Notes under the pieces: generated by a model | Told to the model about the DNA's origin: nothing | What the model saw: only the letters and a program-made list of their open reading frames with translations | The model's database searches: none | Program-made: the position numbers and the translations under genes | Origin: Vibrio lentus | Lineage (GTDB): Bacteria > Pseudomonadota > Gammaproteobacteria > Enterobacterales > Vibrionaceae | Reading direction: 5' to 3' | DNA length: 64,000 nt | Assembly: GCF_030409755.1 (NCBI RefSeq) | Contig: NZ_JAUFQE010000001.1 | Location: forward strand, 124,001 to 188,000 | In this document: positions 34,723 to 45,131 of the stretch, in pieces | Position numbering within the stretch: the stretch's first letter is position 1 | How the letters are laid out: every line of letters starts with the position of its first letter

Positions 34723-37700
34723 ATGTTGTTAGCCACAGCAAGTATTGGACGCAAGCTACTCGCCTCATTTTTAGTGATGGCATTACTGGTTCTTTTGTCT
34801 GCATTGATTGGTGTTTCTGGGTTCAGTTTCGTTGCAAAAACAGAGAGAAACGTTGTTGATTCAGCGTTACCCGCGATGATTGAAGCTCGTCAGGTTTCTG
34901 AATTGAGTAATCGTATTATATCGTCTGTGCAAACACTCTCTAGTGCGAGAAGCGAAGCCGAAAGAAAAAAAGCGGGCACGATACTGTTTGACCAGCTAGA
35001 GTCACTTCTTCAGCACATCAAAGAGTTGGGTGTCGATAGCTTCGACTCCAAACTTCTGCAGAAACTTGAAAACAACGTTCAGAGCGTCATTAATACACTG
35101 GCTGAGTTAGGGGTTTCCGTCGAGCGAAAGCTATGGCTGACCAAGGAGCTTTCGTCACGCGTAGAAGAAATGCGTTTGCTCGCTGAAGAACTTGAACAGT
35201 TAACTCGCACACAAGTTCTGAATACGGCCACCATTGCCGTTGCTAATGTCACGCATATCTATGACCTGTTAGAAACCAAAGAAACCGACAAGGCTTATCA
35301 AGCACTAGATGCGCTGGTTGAAGTCGACCTCGACTTATCTGAGCGCTTGCACGAATTGCATCTGTTGGCTTTCAAAATGCTCAATCAAATCGAAGAAACT
35401 CAGACCGTTACTAATGTTGAGCGTATTCACCAGATTAAAACGGAATTCGAAGCGAACCTCAGAATCATGGCACGCCGTGTTAAAGCGGTCGAAGACCCAA
35501 CTCGCTCTGCTCAAATGTCTCAGCTTCTTGAAGAGTTACAACGACGTCAGGTCGTGTTTGATATCTCTTTAGAACAGTACGAAAACACGCAAAAGTCTGA
35601 GTTCTTAATGCAGAATACTTTGCAGTTGTTCTCCGAACTCAACACTACCGTCAACCAGCTCGTTGATGACTCCAACTTGAGTACGAAAAAAGCGGTTGAT
35701 GAGCTAACGTCGACCTTGAATCTGGCTCAATGGTCGTTGTCGGTTATCTCTCTTGTGGGTCTTATCATCGTCGCGTTTATTGTGTGGCGAGTGGTTTATA
35801 TTTCCGTGGTGAAACGCTTAGGTGAATATTCGATAGCCCTGATGTCGATTGCTCAAGGGCGCCTTAATATCGACATTTCTGTTAAGGGTAACGATGAACT
35901 CGCTCACATGGGTGAAGCCATTATTACCGCGAGAAATACCGCGCAAGCCTTGCAAGTGGTCGCGGTCGGTGAAGCGAAAGCAAAACGAGAACTCGAAGAG
36001 CATAAAGAACACCTTGAGGAATTGATCACCGAGCGCACTTATCAACTACAAGAAACCAACGAAAAGTTGAATGTTGAAGTCGGGAACCACGCTAAAGCTC
36101 GCAGTGCTGCCGAGCAAGCAAGCCGCGCTAAATCTGCTTTCTTGGCTACCATGAGTCATGAAATTAGAACGCCGATGAACGGTGTTCTGGGTACCGCGCG
36201 ACTGCTAAAAGACACGGGACTAGACCCTCTGCAGTCGGGTTATGCCGATATCATTAACCGCAGTGGTAAGAACTTACTGGCAATCTTGAATGATGTTCTT
36301 GATTACTCAAAAATTGAGGCTGGGCACCTTGAGATTCGCGTCGCTTCATTCGATTTGCATCAGATGGTTCAAGATACCTACCAATTAATGGAAGGTCGAG
36401 CAAGTGAGAAGAAGCTAGACTTTAACTTCCATATCGAAAGCGATGTTCACCGTTATTGGCGTGGCGACGTGACACGAATTAGTCAAATTTTGAACAATCT
36501 TGTCGGCAATGCCATCAAATTTACAGACAATGGTGCCGTTGATATCTTCATAAGTTTGGATGTCGAAGACGAAAATCGAGTTATGTTTGAGGTATCTGAC
36601 ACTGGTGTCGGTATCCATGAAAGTGAACAGAAGTGCCTGTTTGATGCATTTAGCCAAACCGATAGTGGTCGTAATAAAACGGGTGGTACTGGGTTAGGTC
36701 TCGCGATCAGCAAAAGCGTAATGTTGGCTATGAATGGTGATATTGGTGTTCACTCCGAAGAAGGTGAGGGTAGTCAATTTTGGTTCTCTCTACCATTGCA
36801 AGTGGGTGAAAAAATAGAAACCAAAGTTGTGGCGGTTGAAACCTGTATTCGCGCCAAGGTACTGTTAATTGAGGATAACCCGGTTAACTGCATTGTTGCC
36901 GAAGGGTTTTTACATAACCTAGGACATGAGGTTGTTATCGCAACAACGGGCCAAGAAGCTCGGACTATTTTTAGCGAACAAACTTTCGATATTGCCTTAG
37001 TCGATATTAATCTTCCTGACTGTGATGGCGTTGAATTAATCCAACAACTGAAAGAGATTGTTGTGATTTCAGCAGATGTTCCAGAACAGTATGCACCGCC
37101 TATGGTTGCCGTATCCGCTCATGTCTTTAACGAGGAAGTTGAAAGCTATTTAGCGTCTGGCTTTGATGGGTTTCTACCTAAACCGTTGGAAAAAGAGGCG
37201 CTTGCTCAACTTATTGTGAACCAGCTTGATGGCAAGGCTTTGCTACTGCCACAACCCGATCCCGACGATTCTATATGCAGTAAAAACAACAATGCTCGTA
37301 AGAACAAAGGTAATGAGTTGTATTCATCTCAGATGGCGAGCGTCGTTTCTGAGCTAGCTACCCAGGTTTCGCAAACAGAAGAGCAAGGAGAGATTCCTGT
37401 GAAATTGATTGATTCCAATGTCATCAAAGGTGACTTGTCCATTCTCGGCTTAGAAAAAATGAAGCAGATTGTGGGGTTATTTGAAGAGAGTAGCCACGTT
37501 ACTTTGCGTGAAATGGTCAAGGCGAGTGATTCGGATAATGGACGTGAAGTGAAGTCTCTCGCCCATAAATTGAAAGGGTCAGCGGGCAGTTTAGGTTTGT
37601 TGCAACTTTACACGGCTTGCCAAGTCATAGAGGCAAGCTCAGAACCATTGCAGCAGTACAGAGAGAATGCAGATTCTTTAGCTGAACTCGCGAAAGATTC

Positions 37701-37728
37701 ACTAATTGCACTCAAGCAGCATGTTTGA
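34723..37728 (+). CDS. torS: TorS hybrid sensor histidine kinase (TMAO)
   Basis: 1001 residues. Layout: transmembrane segment about 12-32, a large helical periplasmic sensor, a second segment about 336-358, HAMP and coiled coil to about 465, HisKA with H479 in [11 protein letters not shown], HATPase_c with N- and G-boxes ([25 protein letters not shown]), a receiver domain with D761 (VDINLP), and an HPt domain with H948 ([11 protein letters not shown]). This is the four-step phosphorelay of TorS. With TorT it senses TMAO and signals through TorR to induce TMAO reductase. No torR or torCAD genes lie in this window. Confidence 0.92.
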   Translation: MLLATASIGRKLLASFLVMALLVLLSALIGVSGFSFVAKTERNVVDSALPAMIEARQVSELSNRIISSVQTLSSARSEAERKKAGTILFDQLESLLQHIKELGVDSFDSKLLQKLENNVQSVINTLAELGVSVERKLWLTKELSSRVEEMRLLAEELEQLTRTQVLNTATIAVANVTHIYDLLETKETDKAYQALDALVEVDLDLSERLHELHLLAFKMLNQIEETQTVTNVERIHQIKTEFEANLRIMARRVKAVEDPTRSAQMSQLLEELQRRQVVFDISLEQYENTQKSEFLMQNTLQLFSELNTTVNQLVDDSNLSTKKAVDELTSTLNLAQWSLSVISLVGLIIVAFIVWRVVYISVVKRLGEYSIALMSIAQGRLNIDISVKGNDELAHMGEAIITARNTAQALQVVAVGEAKAKRELEEHKEHLEELITERTYQLQETNEKLNVEVGNHAKARSAAEQASRAKSAFLATMSHEIRTPMNGVLGTARLLKDTGLDPLQSGYADIINRSGKNLLAILNDVLDYSKIEAGHLEIRVASFDLHQMVQDTYQLMEGRASEKKLDFNFHIESDVHRYWRGDVTRISQILNNLVGNAIKFTDNGAVDIFISLDVEDENRVMFEVSDTGVGIHESEQKCLFDAFSQTDSGRNKTGGTGLGLAISKSVMLAMNGDIGVHSEEGEGSQFWFSLPLQVGEKIETKVVAVETCIRAKVLLIEDNPVNCIVAEGFLHNLGHEVVIATTGQEARTIFSEQTFDIALVDINLPDCDGVELIQQLKEIVVISADVPEQYAPPMVAVSAHVFNEEVESYLASGFDGFLPKPLEKEALAQLIVNQLDGKALLLPQPDPDDSICSKNNNARKNKGNELYSSQMASVVSELATQVSQTEEQGEIPVKLIDSNVIKGDLSILGLEKMKQIVGLFEESSHVTLREMVKASDSDNGREVKSLAHKLKGSAGSLGLLQLYTACQVIEASSEPLQQYRENADSLAELAKDSLIALKQHV

Positions 37729-37817
37729 ATGACCTTTAACAAGTAACTAGATATGAGCGAGTAGTCACTTATTTAAAAAGCATCGGTTAATGCTATCGAG
37801 CTTTTTCCGACTTCAAA

Positions 37818-37856
37818 AAAACGCCTCTGACGGGTTATCCGTTCAGAGGCGTTTTA
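37818..37856. terminator. Bidirectional terminator between torS and cti
   Basis: 13-bp stem AAAACGCCTCTGA / TCAGAGGCGTTTT with inner pairing ACGG / CCGT, A-run and T-run flanks. Confidence 0.9.
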
Positions 37857-37904
37857 TTTGAGCAAGCAATGACATGTTCGTTGCTGTTGTTCTGTATAAG
37901 ACGA

Positions 37905-40259
37905 CTATCTATTTTCGAAACGGTTGTAATCTAACAAGCCGTATTCTATCGGCTGATCTTGCTTATACCAGCGGTGTACGCGATCACTGAAAGGCCAGAA
38001 CTCACTTGAGCTGCGTCGTACTGCAAACTTGTCGAGCATTGCGACGTAATCTTCTTCAGACTTAAGTCCTTGCAGTGTTGATACTAAAGTCGGTATTTGT
38101 TCTTCAGTTAAAGACAAATAAGCCGCTGGATAGCTTCCGACAACGCCTCTCACTATCGTTAAGTCATCATTGACGTAATCGCGGTTCGCTTCTTCATCAA
38201 ACAGGCTTGAGATGTTGGTGTGCGCGTTGTTGTGGATAACAGTGAACAGCTGGTCTTGACCGTTTTTACCTTCAATCATCATCATTATCAGTGGTGGGAA
38301 GTGACGTAAACCTTCGCCTCGCACTAGGCTAACTTGTCGAAGCAGTGCTTCATTTTTCTGACTAAAACCCGTGTCGACTATCTCGAAACGGTCATTAAGG
38401 ACAGGCTCGAGCTTATCTTTGATCATATTCAGCAGTTCACGCTTAGGATCCGCCGTTTTGTAAACCACGTTGGTCGGTTGCGCGAAAGGTGCAATGTTGC
38501 GTTGCAAGAAGTCGCTCAGCTGAACACTTTGATTTTTGTACCAGCTAGAATGTTCAACGTGTCTGATGTCTTTTGGCAGCAAGGTTAAGAAATTACTTTC
38601 GCCTTCAAGACGCAAGAAATCCATAAACATACGAGTCATCAGCTGGTGGCCAAAATTGCCGTAAACGTCAAAACCTGCCACAAGCAAATAGTGAATACGT
38701 TCTAATAATGCGTAGTCTAAGATCCATGCGGTTTTAGGCTGAGATCCAACTAAACCTTGAACAACTGAGGCGCTGTCAAAGTGCCTGAAAATGGTGAGCG
38801 CAGCGTTAGCATTAGTGCCGTTGCCATCCCAGATGATGCCTGTATCTAGGTTTACGCCACTCTCAAACCATTTATTGGTAAAGTCGGATTTCGCATTCAG
38901 GTACCGTGCTTGCTGTTTTGCGTATCCCACCCAATGCGTCACTGGAACCGTATTACTTTTAAGCTCACTAGGCAGTTTTAAGTTCTTTTTCTGGCTTGCA
39001 TAAAACGCGTTGATCTCTGGTACGTTTGCTTTGTCCGGATCAATGAAGACAATCCAGAAGCGATCGTTGATTACATTAAGTGCCAGTTGCCCTCTACATA
39101 CAGGGCCTTTGATGAAAGCCATGATGGTGTTCTGCGCGTTATCCAACATGAAGTTAAAACGGGAATTCACAGGCAGTGAATCAAATGACGTCATTGGATT
39201 TGCGGCGACATCAATGTCGTAGCTAGGCAAAGCTTGAACCTCATAATTCGCATCTACAAACCAAGTGTTCCACTTTTGCAGGCGCTCATCATTTAAGGCA
39301 AATGGCATGTGTGTCTTATCGACAGTTGAGCCTTGTTCTGGAATCAAACGGTAATACACTCGATCAACGTTTGGATCGTCGTAAGGGCGTCGTGTGCTGA
39401 TTCGCTGAACTGCTTCACCAGGAGGCGTTGCTGAACGAACAAGGGTGAAGAAGCGCGTTGGCTGAGCTAAGTCAGAGAAATACAGGTGTGACAAAAACAG
39501 GTGCTCATAGATGTAGCGAGCAGATAGCTGGCTTCGGTTGTCACTTTTATTTAGGAAGCTTTCATAAACATCAACCAGTGCCTGTTCGGCATCGTTGAGA
39601 GGGATATGGTCGTTCATGAGCGCACCGTTTTCTAGCCAGCTCATTAAGGTTGCGTATTCCGTTTTATCCAAGTTCGGCATGCCATAAGGCATTCCCCAAG
39701 TTGGGTAATCACTTTCGTATTGAGCATATTCTTCAATGGTTGGGCACTGCTGGTCACGGTCGGTTGAAAAGTCGAAACCTTCAAGTTGCGCCTGATCGGG
39801 AAGAGGGTGGTTCTCTTTCTGGATTAGTAGCCTAGAAACCAATCCAGCATCGAGGTTTGCGGTTGAATTCTGCATACGTTCATTCAATACCGGGTGGAAA
39901 TCTGCGTCACGCCACTCTTGCGTCGTGATCGCATCTTCAAACAAACGGGTAGGCGCAGAGGCCGTTAAACGTGTGCCTTGATAGACGAGTGCTTTGCTTG
40001 CACCTCGGTCTATGCCTTCCACTGAAGACATCTTCAACTGGCAGGGCGCGTCGTAGCAAGCGTGACAAACTACGCAGCGGTTATCAATAATGGGCTTTAC
40101 TTCGTCGATGAAATGCTGTGCTTGGGCTGAGAGAATAGGAGCCTGACGATCACGCACTTCTTGTTTACCGAATAGCTCATCGAAGTTAAGACCAGCGTAA
40201 ACGGCACAACCTGAGAAGATGCTAACAAAAGCTAAAATGAAGAGTTTTTTCAGATTCAT
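37905..40259 (-). CDS. cti: Fatty acid cis/trans isomerase (Cti)
   Basis: 784 residues, the family length. A signal with GCAVYAG (possible lipobox, cysteine at about 18) exports it to the periplasm. The c-type heme site is CVVCH (about residues 62-66), followed by a further cysteine in ACYDAPC. The long C-terminal part matches the Cti family by overall character. The enzyme converts cis-unsaturated membrane fatty acids to trans without moving the double bond, which stiffens the membrane under solvent or heat stress. Single-gene unit. Confidence 0.9.
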   Translation of the reverse strand: MNLKKLFILAFVSIFSGCAVYAGLNFDELFGKQEVRDRQAPILSAQAQHFIDEVKPIIDNRCVVCHACYDAPCQLKMSSVEGIDRGASKALVYQGTRLTASAPTRLFEDAITTQEWRDADFHPVLNERMQNSTANLDAGLVSRLLIQKENHPLPDQAQLEGFDFSTDRDQQCPTIEEYAQYESDYPTWGMPYGMPNLDKTEYATLMSWLENGALMNDHIPLNDAEQALVDVYESFLNKSDNRSQLSARYIYEHLFLSHLYFSDLAQPTRFFTLVRSATPPGEAVQRISTRRPYDDPNVDRVYYRLIPEQGSTVDKTHMPFALNDERLQKWNTWFVDANYEVQALPSYDIDVAANPMTSFDSLPVNSRFNFMLDNAQNTIMAFIKGPVCRGQLALNVINDRFWIVFIDPDKANVPEINAFYASQKKNLKLPSELKSNTVPVTHWVGYAKQQARYLNAKSDFTNKWFESGVNLDTGIIWDGNGTNANAALTIFRHFDSASVVQGLVGSQPKTAWILDYALLERIHYLLVAGFDVYGNFGHQLMTRMFMDFLRLEGESNFLTLLPKDIRHVEHSSWYKNQSVQLSDFLQRNIAPFAQPTNVVYKTADPKRELLNMIKDKLEPVLNDRFEIVDTGFSQKNEALLRQVSLVRGEGLRHFPPLIMMMIEGKNGQDQLFTVIHNNAHTNISSLFDEEANRDYVNDDLTIVRGVVGSYPAAYLSLTEEQIPTLVSTLQGLKSEEDYVAMLDKFAVRRSSSEFWPFSDRVHRWYKQDQPIEYGLLDYNRFENR

Positions 40260-40402
40260 ACGTATTTAAAGATTAGGCATTTTCTCTAATTATATCGAAA
40301 ATGATTGAAAATGCTCATGTTCTAACGTTTTTATAGACAACATATTAATAGGATTGAATAACGTAACCTTTCGAAGCGCTTGCCATACTGGCGAGTAAAG
40401 CG

Positions 40403-42067
40403 TTACTGATTAACGTAGCAAACCGAGAATGGAACAGACAATCGCTCAAACTCTTTGATCCATCGCCACTGGTTATCTTGCAATTTATCGCCGGGCCCTT
40501 TGACTTCAATCCAATGAAATTCATCGTCCTTGAACGCAATCAAATCCGGCATCCCAGTTCTAAATAGCTTTAGGTCACTCAATATAATTTTGAATAGTTC
40601 GACGATTAAGGCGTTGGGAATGGAATCGATGCTGTGTTCTATGAGCGTTTTAGGAAAGTGATTCCAATGAACGAAAGGGTTAGCAGTACCGTATTTTTGG
40701 TCGTAGATACCAAGCAATTGGTTTAGCCCTTGCTCGGATATGGTTTGAAACACAGCCTGGATCTGTTCAACTCGCTTATCTACGAAATCTGAATGGTACA
40801 GATCCAGGGGGCGATGTTGGTAGCGATTGATAAATGCGCCCTCAACGTCTGCGAAAATCACTTCCCAAAAGGCTAGGCCAAACAACCCACATAAAAAACT
40901 GTTCTCTGAAAAGTAGACTTCCCAACCTTGGTTTTCGAAATGTTGCTTCACTGCAAGTTCAACTCGCACTTGGCTTAGGTCCAATTCCAGTCTCATTTCT
41001 TTGCAGATCGGCTTTATGGTCCGTGAAACTTTGTCCCCTTGTTTCCGTAGTAGCCTATCTTCAAGCTTAATCGCGACTTCCAACTCTGACACATCCGATG
41101 GAGTAGCTTTCATTTGCGTGACAATGTCACACATTAAGTTTAGCTCGTCTTGCTTGTCATAGATGCGTGCAAGTCGTTCTCTGCTCGGAGGAAGTTCGGA
41201 TTGTTTGAACCAAAAGACAGCTTGGTTGTTTTGGTTGAGCCTTTCTAGATCGCGTGCAATAACGTTGATCAAACGTGATCGTTTTCTGGCTATGCCTTTG
41301 TGTTCCGATTCAGCGGGTATCGATTGTAAAAGATGTTCAAGATACTCAGGGTCTTTACGATCACCCTCAGAATATTGACGTTGAATATCACGTATCTGGA
41401 GCAGTTGATTGAGCTGTTCTCTGGAGGTGAAGAAACGACGCTGTTTGCTTAACGGGTAGTTTTCGAAGGTGTTGAGTCCAAGATCGCTCAGAACGAATTG
41501 GCTTAGATCTTGATAAGTATTGGCAAAGAACAGTAGCAGCAAGATATCAATAACTTCAGATTCGACAACGTAAATACAATCGAACGACAAGTTTGGGAAC
41601 TGATCAAAAGCTTGGTGATCGAGCAAAGCCAAGAGTTCGTCTTTCTTCGCTGTCTTATTGCTCTTAAGAGGCGGGAATGCGCTGAACAGCTCTGGTTTAG
41701 TCAGTAGGTGCAATCCTAATTCGAGATCACTAATGACGAGGTTATGTTGTTCAGTTGGGTGACTTAACGTAATGAAGTTCGATGCGTTTAGCTCTTGCAG
41801 GGCGTTTTTCAGATCTGGAATCTCAGCATAGTCGAGCTTATCACTTCGAAACCAGCAGCCCTTGCGAGAAAGCAAACGAACCATTAGACACTGGCTTGTA
41901 ACCGAAAGACGTTTGTATTCCGACAACCAACGGCATTCATCGTCACTCAGAAGATCGGGATAGAGTGTTTGAGCGTGTTCAATTAGTCGATTAAAGTTGT
42001 CGAGATAATAAGTAGGGGAGAGCTGAGGAGTGGTTTCTATCGTCAATGGGTTAGTCGCTTGATACAA
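40403..42067 (-). CDS. FAN1-like VRR-NUC domain nuclease
   Basis: 554 residues. The C-terminal VRR-NUC domain has the PD-(D/E)xK site visible as GMPDLIAFKDDEFHWIEVKGPGDKLQDNQ (D, then E and K in IEVKGPGD). The N-terminus (LSPTYYLDNFNRLIEHAQTLYPDLLS) and central helical part match bacterial FAN1 proteins, structure-specific nucleases that unhook interstrand crosslinks. The start is a TTG at 42067 (or a TTG seven codons later) lying at the end of the upstream gene's terminator, with no clear ribosome site. Confidence 0.85.
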   Translation of the reverse strand: MYQATNPLTIETTPQLSPTYYLDNFNRLIEHAQTLYPDLLSDDECRWLSEYKRLSVTSQCLMVRLLSRKGCWFRSDKLDYAEIPDLKNALQELNASNFITLSHPTEQHNLVISDLELGLHLLTKPELFSAFPPLKSNKTAKKDELLALLDHQAFDQFPNLSFDCIYVVESEVIDILLLLFFANTYQDLSQFVLSDLGLNTFENYPLSKQRRFFTSREQLNQLLQIRDIQRQYSEGDRKDPEYLEHLLQSIPAESEHKGIARKRSRLINVIARDLERLNQNNQAVFWFKQSELPPSRERLARIYDKQDELNLMCDIVTQMKATPSDVSELEVAIKLEDRLLRKQGDKVSRTIKPICKEMRLELDLSQVRVELAVKQHFENQGWEVYFSENSFLCGLFGLAFWEVIFADVEGAFINRYQHRPLDLYHSDFVDKRVEQIQAVFQTISEQGLNQLLGIYDQKYGTANPFVHWNHFPKTLIEHSIDSIPNALIVELFKIILSDLKLFRTGMPDLIAFKDDEFHWIEVKGPGDKLQDNQWRWIKEFERLSVPFSVCYVNQ

Positions 42068-42096
42068 AAAGAGCCTAACCCTAAGGTTAAGCTCTT
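42064..42096 (-). terminator. Terminator of the OFA transporter gene
   Basis: 12-bp stem with one mismatch (AAGAGCCTAACC / GGTTAAGCTCTT), loop CTAA. On the - strand it is followed by TTTTTGT, and that TTG is the proposed start codon of the FAN1-like gene. Confidence 0.8.
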
Positions 42097-42124
42097 CAGT
42101 AACAAATTCAATCTTTTCTGACGA

Positions 42125-43363
42125 TTAAGCTTGAGATGCTTTTAGTTCAGAAACTTTAGCTTCTGAGATAGGCTTCGTGATGATTGCTAGAACAATACAC
42201 ACGGCCATCATAGCTGCAGAGATTGTGTAAGCTAGGCTGTAGCCTTCGCCATTCGTCATTGAGTAACCAACAACCGCTGCGCCGATAGCACCACCGATAC
42301 CCCATGCCGTGTAAAGCACGCCGTAGTTAGTACCGTAGTTTTTCAGGCCGTAGAATTCAGCAGTTAGTGTTGGGAATACTGCTAGAAGCGTACCGTAACC
42401 AACAGCTGCGATAGCCGTACCAATGATTAGCGTGAATTCAGAGTTGAACGTAGCGAATAGAGCCATGTTCGCGCCTTGAAGGATGAACGCTAGAAGTAGA
42501 GTACGTACGCCGCCGATTTTATCTGCAAGCATACCCGCAGCAACACGGCCGCCTGAGTTGAATACAGCAAGGATAGACGCTAGGTAAACCGCGTTTGGTA
42601 GGTTCGCTTGAACGCTAGCAATCGTAGTGATGTTACCGATGATCATAAGACCAACAGAAGCAGCAAATGCGTACATGATCCATAGAGAGTAGAACTGAGG
42701 AGTCTTCAGCATTACTTTCCACGTTAGGTCTTCAGTCTTCTTAACCGCTTTAGGAGCTTGGCCTTCTTTTACTTTAGGCTCAGCTGGCGTGTAATCCGCT
42801 GGTGGGTTGTTGATCGTTGCCGCTAGAGGTACTGCGATTGCAAGTACACCAACACCAAGAATCATAAAGCTTGTTTGGATACCCATGCTATCGATTAGCG
42901 CAGAAGTTAGTGGTGCTAGGTAAATAGCAGCAAGACCGAAGCCTGCAGCGATTAGACCGTTAACCATACCTTTCTTAGAAGAATGGAACCATTTCATTGC
43001 TGATGGAGAAAGACATGCGTAACCGAAGCCGATACCAGCACCTGTCATCACGCCAAACGTTAGGTTTAGCATCATAGGAGTCGTAGCGAAACCAGAAGCA
43101 ATCATACCTAGGCCAGTAAGCGCTGTACCAAGAATAAGGATCTTACGTGGGCCCATACGGTCTTGAAGGATGCCTGCAACAAGAAGACAAACAGAGAATG
43201 TGATAGTTGCAATAGCGTAAGGTGAAGATGCTTCAGCAGCACTCCAACCAGCTTCAGTCACTAGCGCCTTGTTAAATACACTCCAAGCATACAGGATGCC
43301 AAGACAAAGGTTGATACAGAAGCCTGCTAGCAGGATACGTGATGCTTTATCAATCTTGCTCAT
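42125..43363 (-). CDS. OFA-family MFS transporter (oxalate/formate antiporter-like)
   Basis: 412 residues with 12 hydrophobic segments. MFS loop 2-3 reads LQDRMGPRKILILG and the second-half counterpart is LADKIGGVRTLLLAF. The N-terminus GILYAWSVFNKAL and the GIGFGYACLSPSAMKWF segment are typical of the OxlT/YhjX group. A cytoplasmic loop lies at about 190-220. Members exchange small carboxylates such as oxalate, formate or pyruvate; the substrate here is unknown. Confidence 0.85.
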   Translation of the reverse strand: MSKIDKASRILLAGFCINLCLGILYAWSVFNKALVTEAGWSAAEASSPYAIATITFSVCLLVAGILQDRMGPRKILILGTALTGLGMIASGFATTPMMLNLTFGVMTGAGIGFGYACLSPSAMKWFHSSKKGMVNGLIAAGFGLAAIYLAPLTSALIDSMGIQTSFMILGVGVLAIAVPLAATINNPPADYTPAEPKVKEGQAPKAVKKTEDLTWKVMLKTPQFYSLWIMYAFAASVGLMIIGNITTIASVQANLPNAVYLASILAVFNSGGRVAAGMLADKIGGVRTLLLAFILQGANMALFATFNSEFTLIIGTAIAAVGYGTLLAVFPTLTAEFYGLKNYGTNYGVLYTAWGIGGAIGAAVVGYSMTNGEGYSLAYTISAAMMAVCIVLAIITKPISEAKVSELKASQA

Positions 43364-43957
43364 TTTTATTCTCAGTTTTGTCGTTGGTCAGTGGTGAGCC
43401 ACTTAACTAAAGACGGGTTATTGTGATTGTTTCTTCAAAATTAGTTTGCGTTTATCAACAGACAGCGCAAAAGAGCGCGGATTATAACCAATAAAAATGT
43501 GATTGGAATCTCTTTTTCCATTTTTGGTAAATAAACTCAAACTTGTTAATGGGTTGTTTTTTATTGGTTTTGCAATTGTGCTTAATACCTTTCTATTTTG
43601 TTCTTTTTCGCATGACGGGCTTATTTTTTAAGGGGCTCTTCGATAAGTATTTCTGAATGGCCACGTATTCCGTGCGGATATCACAGAGTTACGAATTATT
43701 TTAAATATTTTCTAAGGTTAATTTTGTGTAACAAAATAAATCAAAATACCGCTTTGTCCATATGAGACAAGGAGTAACGGAGTTTTATTAAAAACAAAAT
43801 GTTAACCAGTTGTTACGGTTGGTTTTTGGTAGTACTTTTGCTTACATTTTGTTCGATTGGAGGGGTTGTGTTGTTGAGAAAAAGTGGGAAAATAGTACGC
43901 AAACTGAGATTCCAAATTTGAAAGGATGCGTTTCCAACTTATGGCGAGGCGAGTATT
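43364..43957. other. Long intergenic stretch between divergent genes
   Basis: About 594 AT-rich bases holding the promoters of the OFA transporter and of the small membrane-protein gene. A + frame at 43810-44013 overlaps the next gene and is not convincing. No known RNA or operator was recognised. Confidence 0.45.
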
Positions 43958-44338
43958 ATGAAACTGTTTTTAATTCTATTGATGTCAATTTCTGGTGGTT
44001 TAGCGGCAGCTGACCATATCCACTCTTTCTTGTTTGGCTTCTATATTGCTGCATTGGCAGTAGGTAGTTGCTATTGGTTAGCTTTCCGCAGTACGCGTTT
44101 CCCACAGTTGGCTTTAATGCTATTGATGTGTGGCTTTTTCGCGAAAATTGCAGTGACGGTTGTCGGTGTTTCTTGGGGTATCTCGAACGATATTATTCAA
44201 TCGCCGTTCATTTTCTCATTGTCATACCTGTTCTTCTTAGTGGTAGTGTCTTACGTTTGGTTTACATACCGCGATAAGTTGATTTTAAAAAAACGCGCTA
44301 AGCAGGTAGAAGAGTCTCGCAAGGAAGCAGCAGCTTAA
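43958..44338 (+). CDS. Small four-segment inner membrane protein of unknown function
   Basis: 126 residues with about four hydrophobic segments (around residues 2-20, 24-44, 50-72 and 85-106) and a lysine/arginine-rich C-terminal tail (KLILKKRAKQVEESRKEA) expected in the cytoplasm. A GAGG element lies upstream. Arrangement and length recall AtpI-like small membrane proteins, but I see no decisive motif. Single gene with a strong terminator. Confidence 0.65.
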   Translation: MKLFLILLMSISGGLAAADHIHSFLFGFYIAALAVGSCYWLAFRSTRFPQLALMLLMCGFFAKIAVTVVGVSWGISNDIIQSPFIFSLSYLFFLVVVSYVWFTYRDKLILKKRAKQVEESRKEAAA

Positions 44339-44361
44339 TTGCAGACCTAATACAGAATTCT

Positions 44362-44392
44362 AAAAAGAGCTTTCTTCGGAAGGCTCTTTTTG
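44362..44392 (+). terminator. Terminator with TTCG tetraloop
   Basis: Stem AAAAAGAGC / GCTCTTTTT extended to a C-TTCG-G loop (44374-44379), then T-run; 23 bases after the small membrane-protein gene. Confidence 0.88.
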
Positions 44393-44436
44393 ATCCTGCC
44401 TAACGGAACTCTATTTTGGGTTATGACGGCAGATAA

Positions 44437-44472
44437 AAGAAACCCCAGTATGGCGACATACTGGGGTTTCTT
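44437..44472. terminator. Long hairpin terminator downstream of yajD
   Basis: Perfect 16-bp stem around loop GCGA (arms 44437-44452 and 44457-44472). It lies 39 bases beyond the stop of the leftward yajD gene. On the - strand it runs into TTTATC. Confidence 0.75.
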
Positions 44473-44511
44473 GTTATTCGAACGACTCGCTTTTAAAAAA
44501 GAAGGAATCAT

Positions 44512-44856
44512 TTACTTCTTCATCAACTTCGCTAGATCGGCGAAAGGGTTGTGGGTCGCTGATTGGTGGTCGTCTAAACGAGCCTTGGCATCAACACCGT
44601 AACGGTCGTGGTCTGTGTATTTTGAGTGTTCATGATCGTGACAGTACAGGCACAACAGTTCCCAGTTACTGCCATCTTCAGGGTTGTTTGTATGGTCGTG
44701 ATCCACGTGGTGAACGGTCAGCTCTCTTAGGTTTGAGTAAACAAATTCACGCGCGCACTTACCACAAACCCATGGGTACAGTTTTAGTGCTTTTTCACGG
44801 TAGCCTTTCTCTTGGCGAGCGTACGCTGCACTCGAGCCAGTGTAATCAGAAGACAT
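44512..44856 (-). CDS. yajD: YajD-family HNH nuclease
   Basis: 114 residues from the ATG at 44856, with AAGGA upstream. Zinc-ribbon cysteines are CGKC (about 31-34) and CLYCHDHEH (about 70-78). The HNH core is TVHHVDHDHTNNPEDGSNWELLC, with HH, N and the later H. It matches E. coli YajD, a small putative endonuclease of unknown target. Confidence 0.88.
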   Translation of the reverse strand: MSSDYTGSSAAYARQEKGYREKALKLYPWVCGKCAREFVYSNLRELTVHHVDHDHTNNPEDGSNWELLCLYCHDHEHSKYTDHDRYGVDAKARLDDHQSATHNPFADLAKLMKK

Positions 44857-45131
44857 TGCCAAATCCTTATCAATTGTAATCTCCCGATCTTATCACAGCT
44901 TTCTTTAACCTGTAGGCATGTCGTGACTAAATCATGTTTCGTACTAACCGTTATGTGGCTTAGGTTTGATTGGGCACTTATCTTTTACGTGTGCTATCTC
45001 ATGAAGCAGGATATGTCTTTCTGGAATAAGCCATGCTTAACAGTTTGAAAAGAAATTGTATTTAGGGGTTTTAACCAAGGGAGCGTGACCTAATATCAGT
45101 TAAAGCTACCCTATATTAATAAGGAAATATC

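Noticed and set aside
40345..40539. Minus-strand frame at the end of the FAN1-like gene
   Set aside because: It overlaps the VRR-NUC active-site codons in another frame; a shadow of the real gene.
43810..44013. Plus-strand 67-codon frame before the small membrane-protein gene
   Set aside because: It overlaps the better-supported start at 43958 in another frame and shows no protein-like pattern.
44812..45048. Plus-strand frame before yghU
   Set aside because: It begins inside yajD on the opposite strand; cysteine-rich random-looking translation and no ribosome site.
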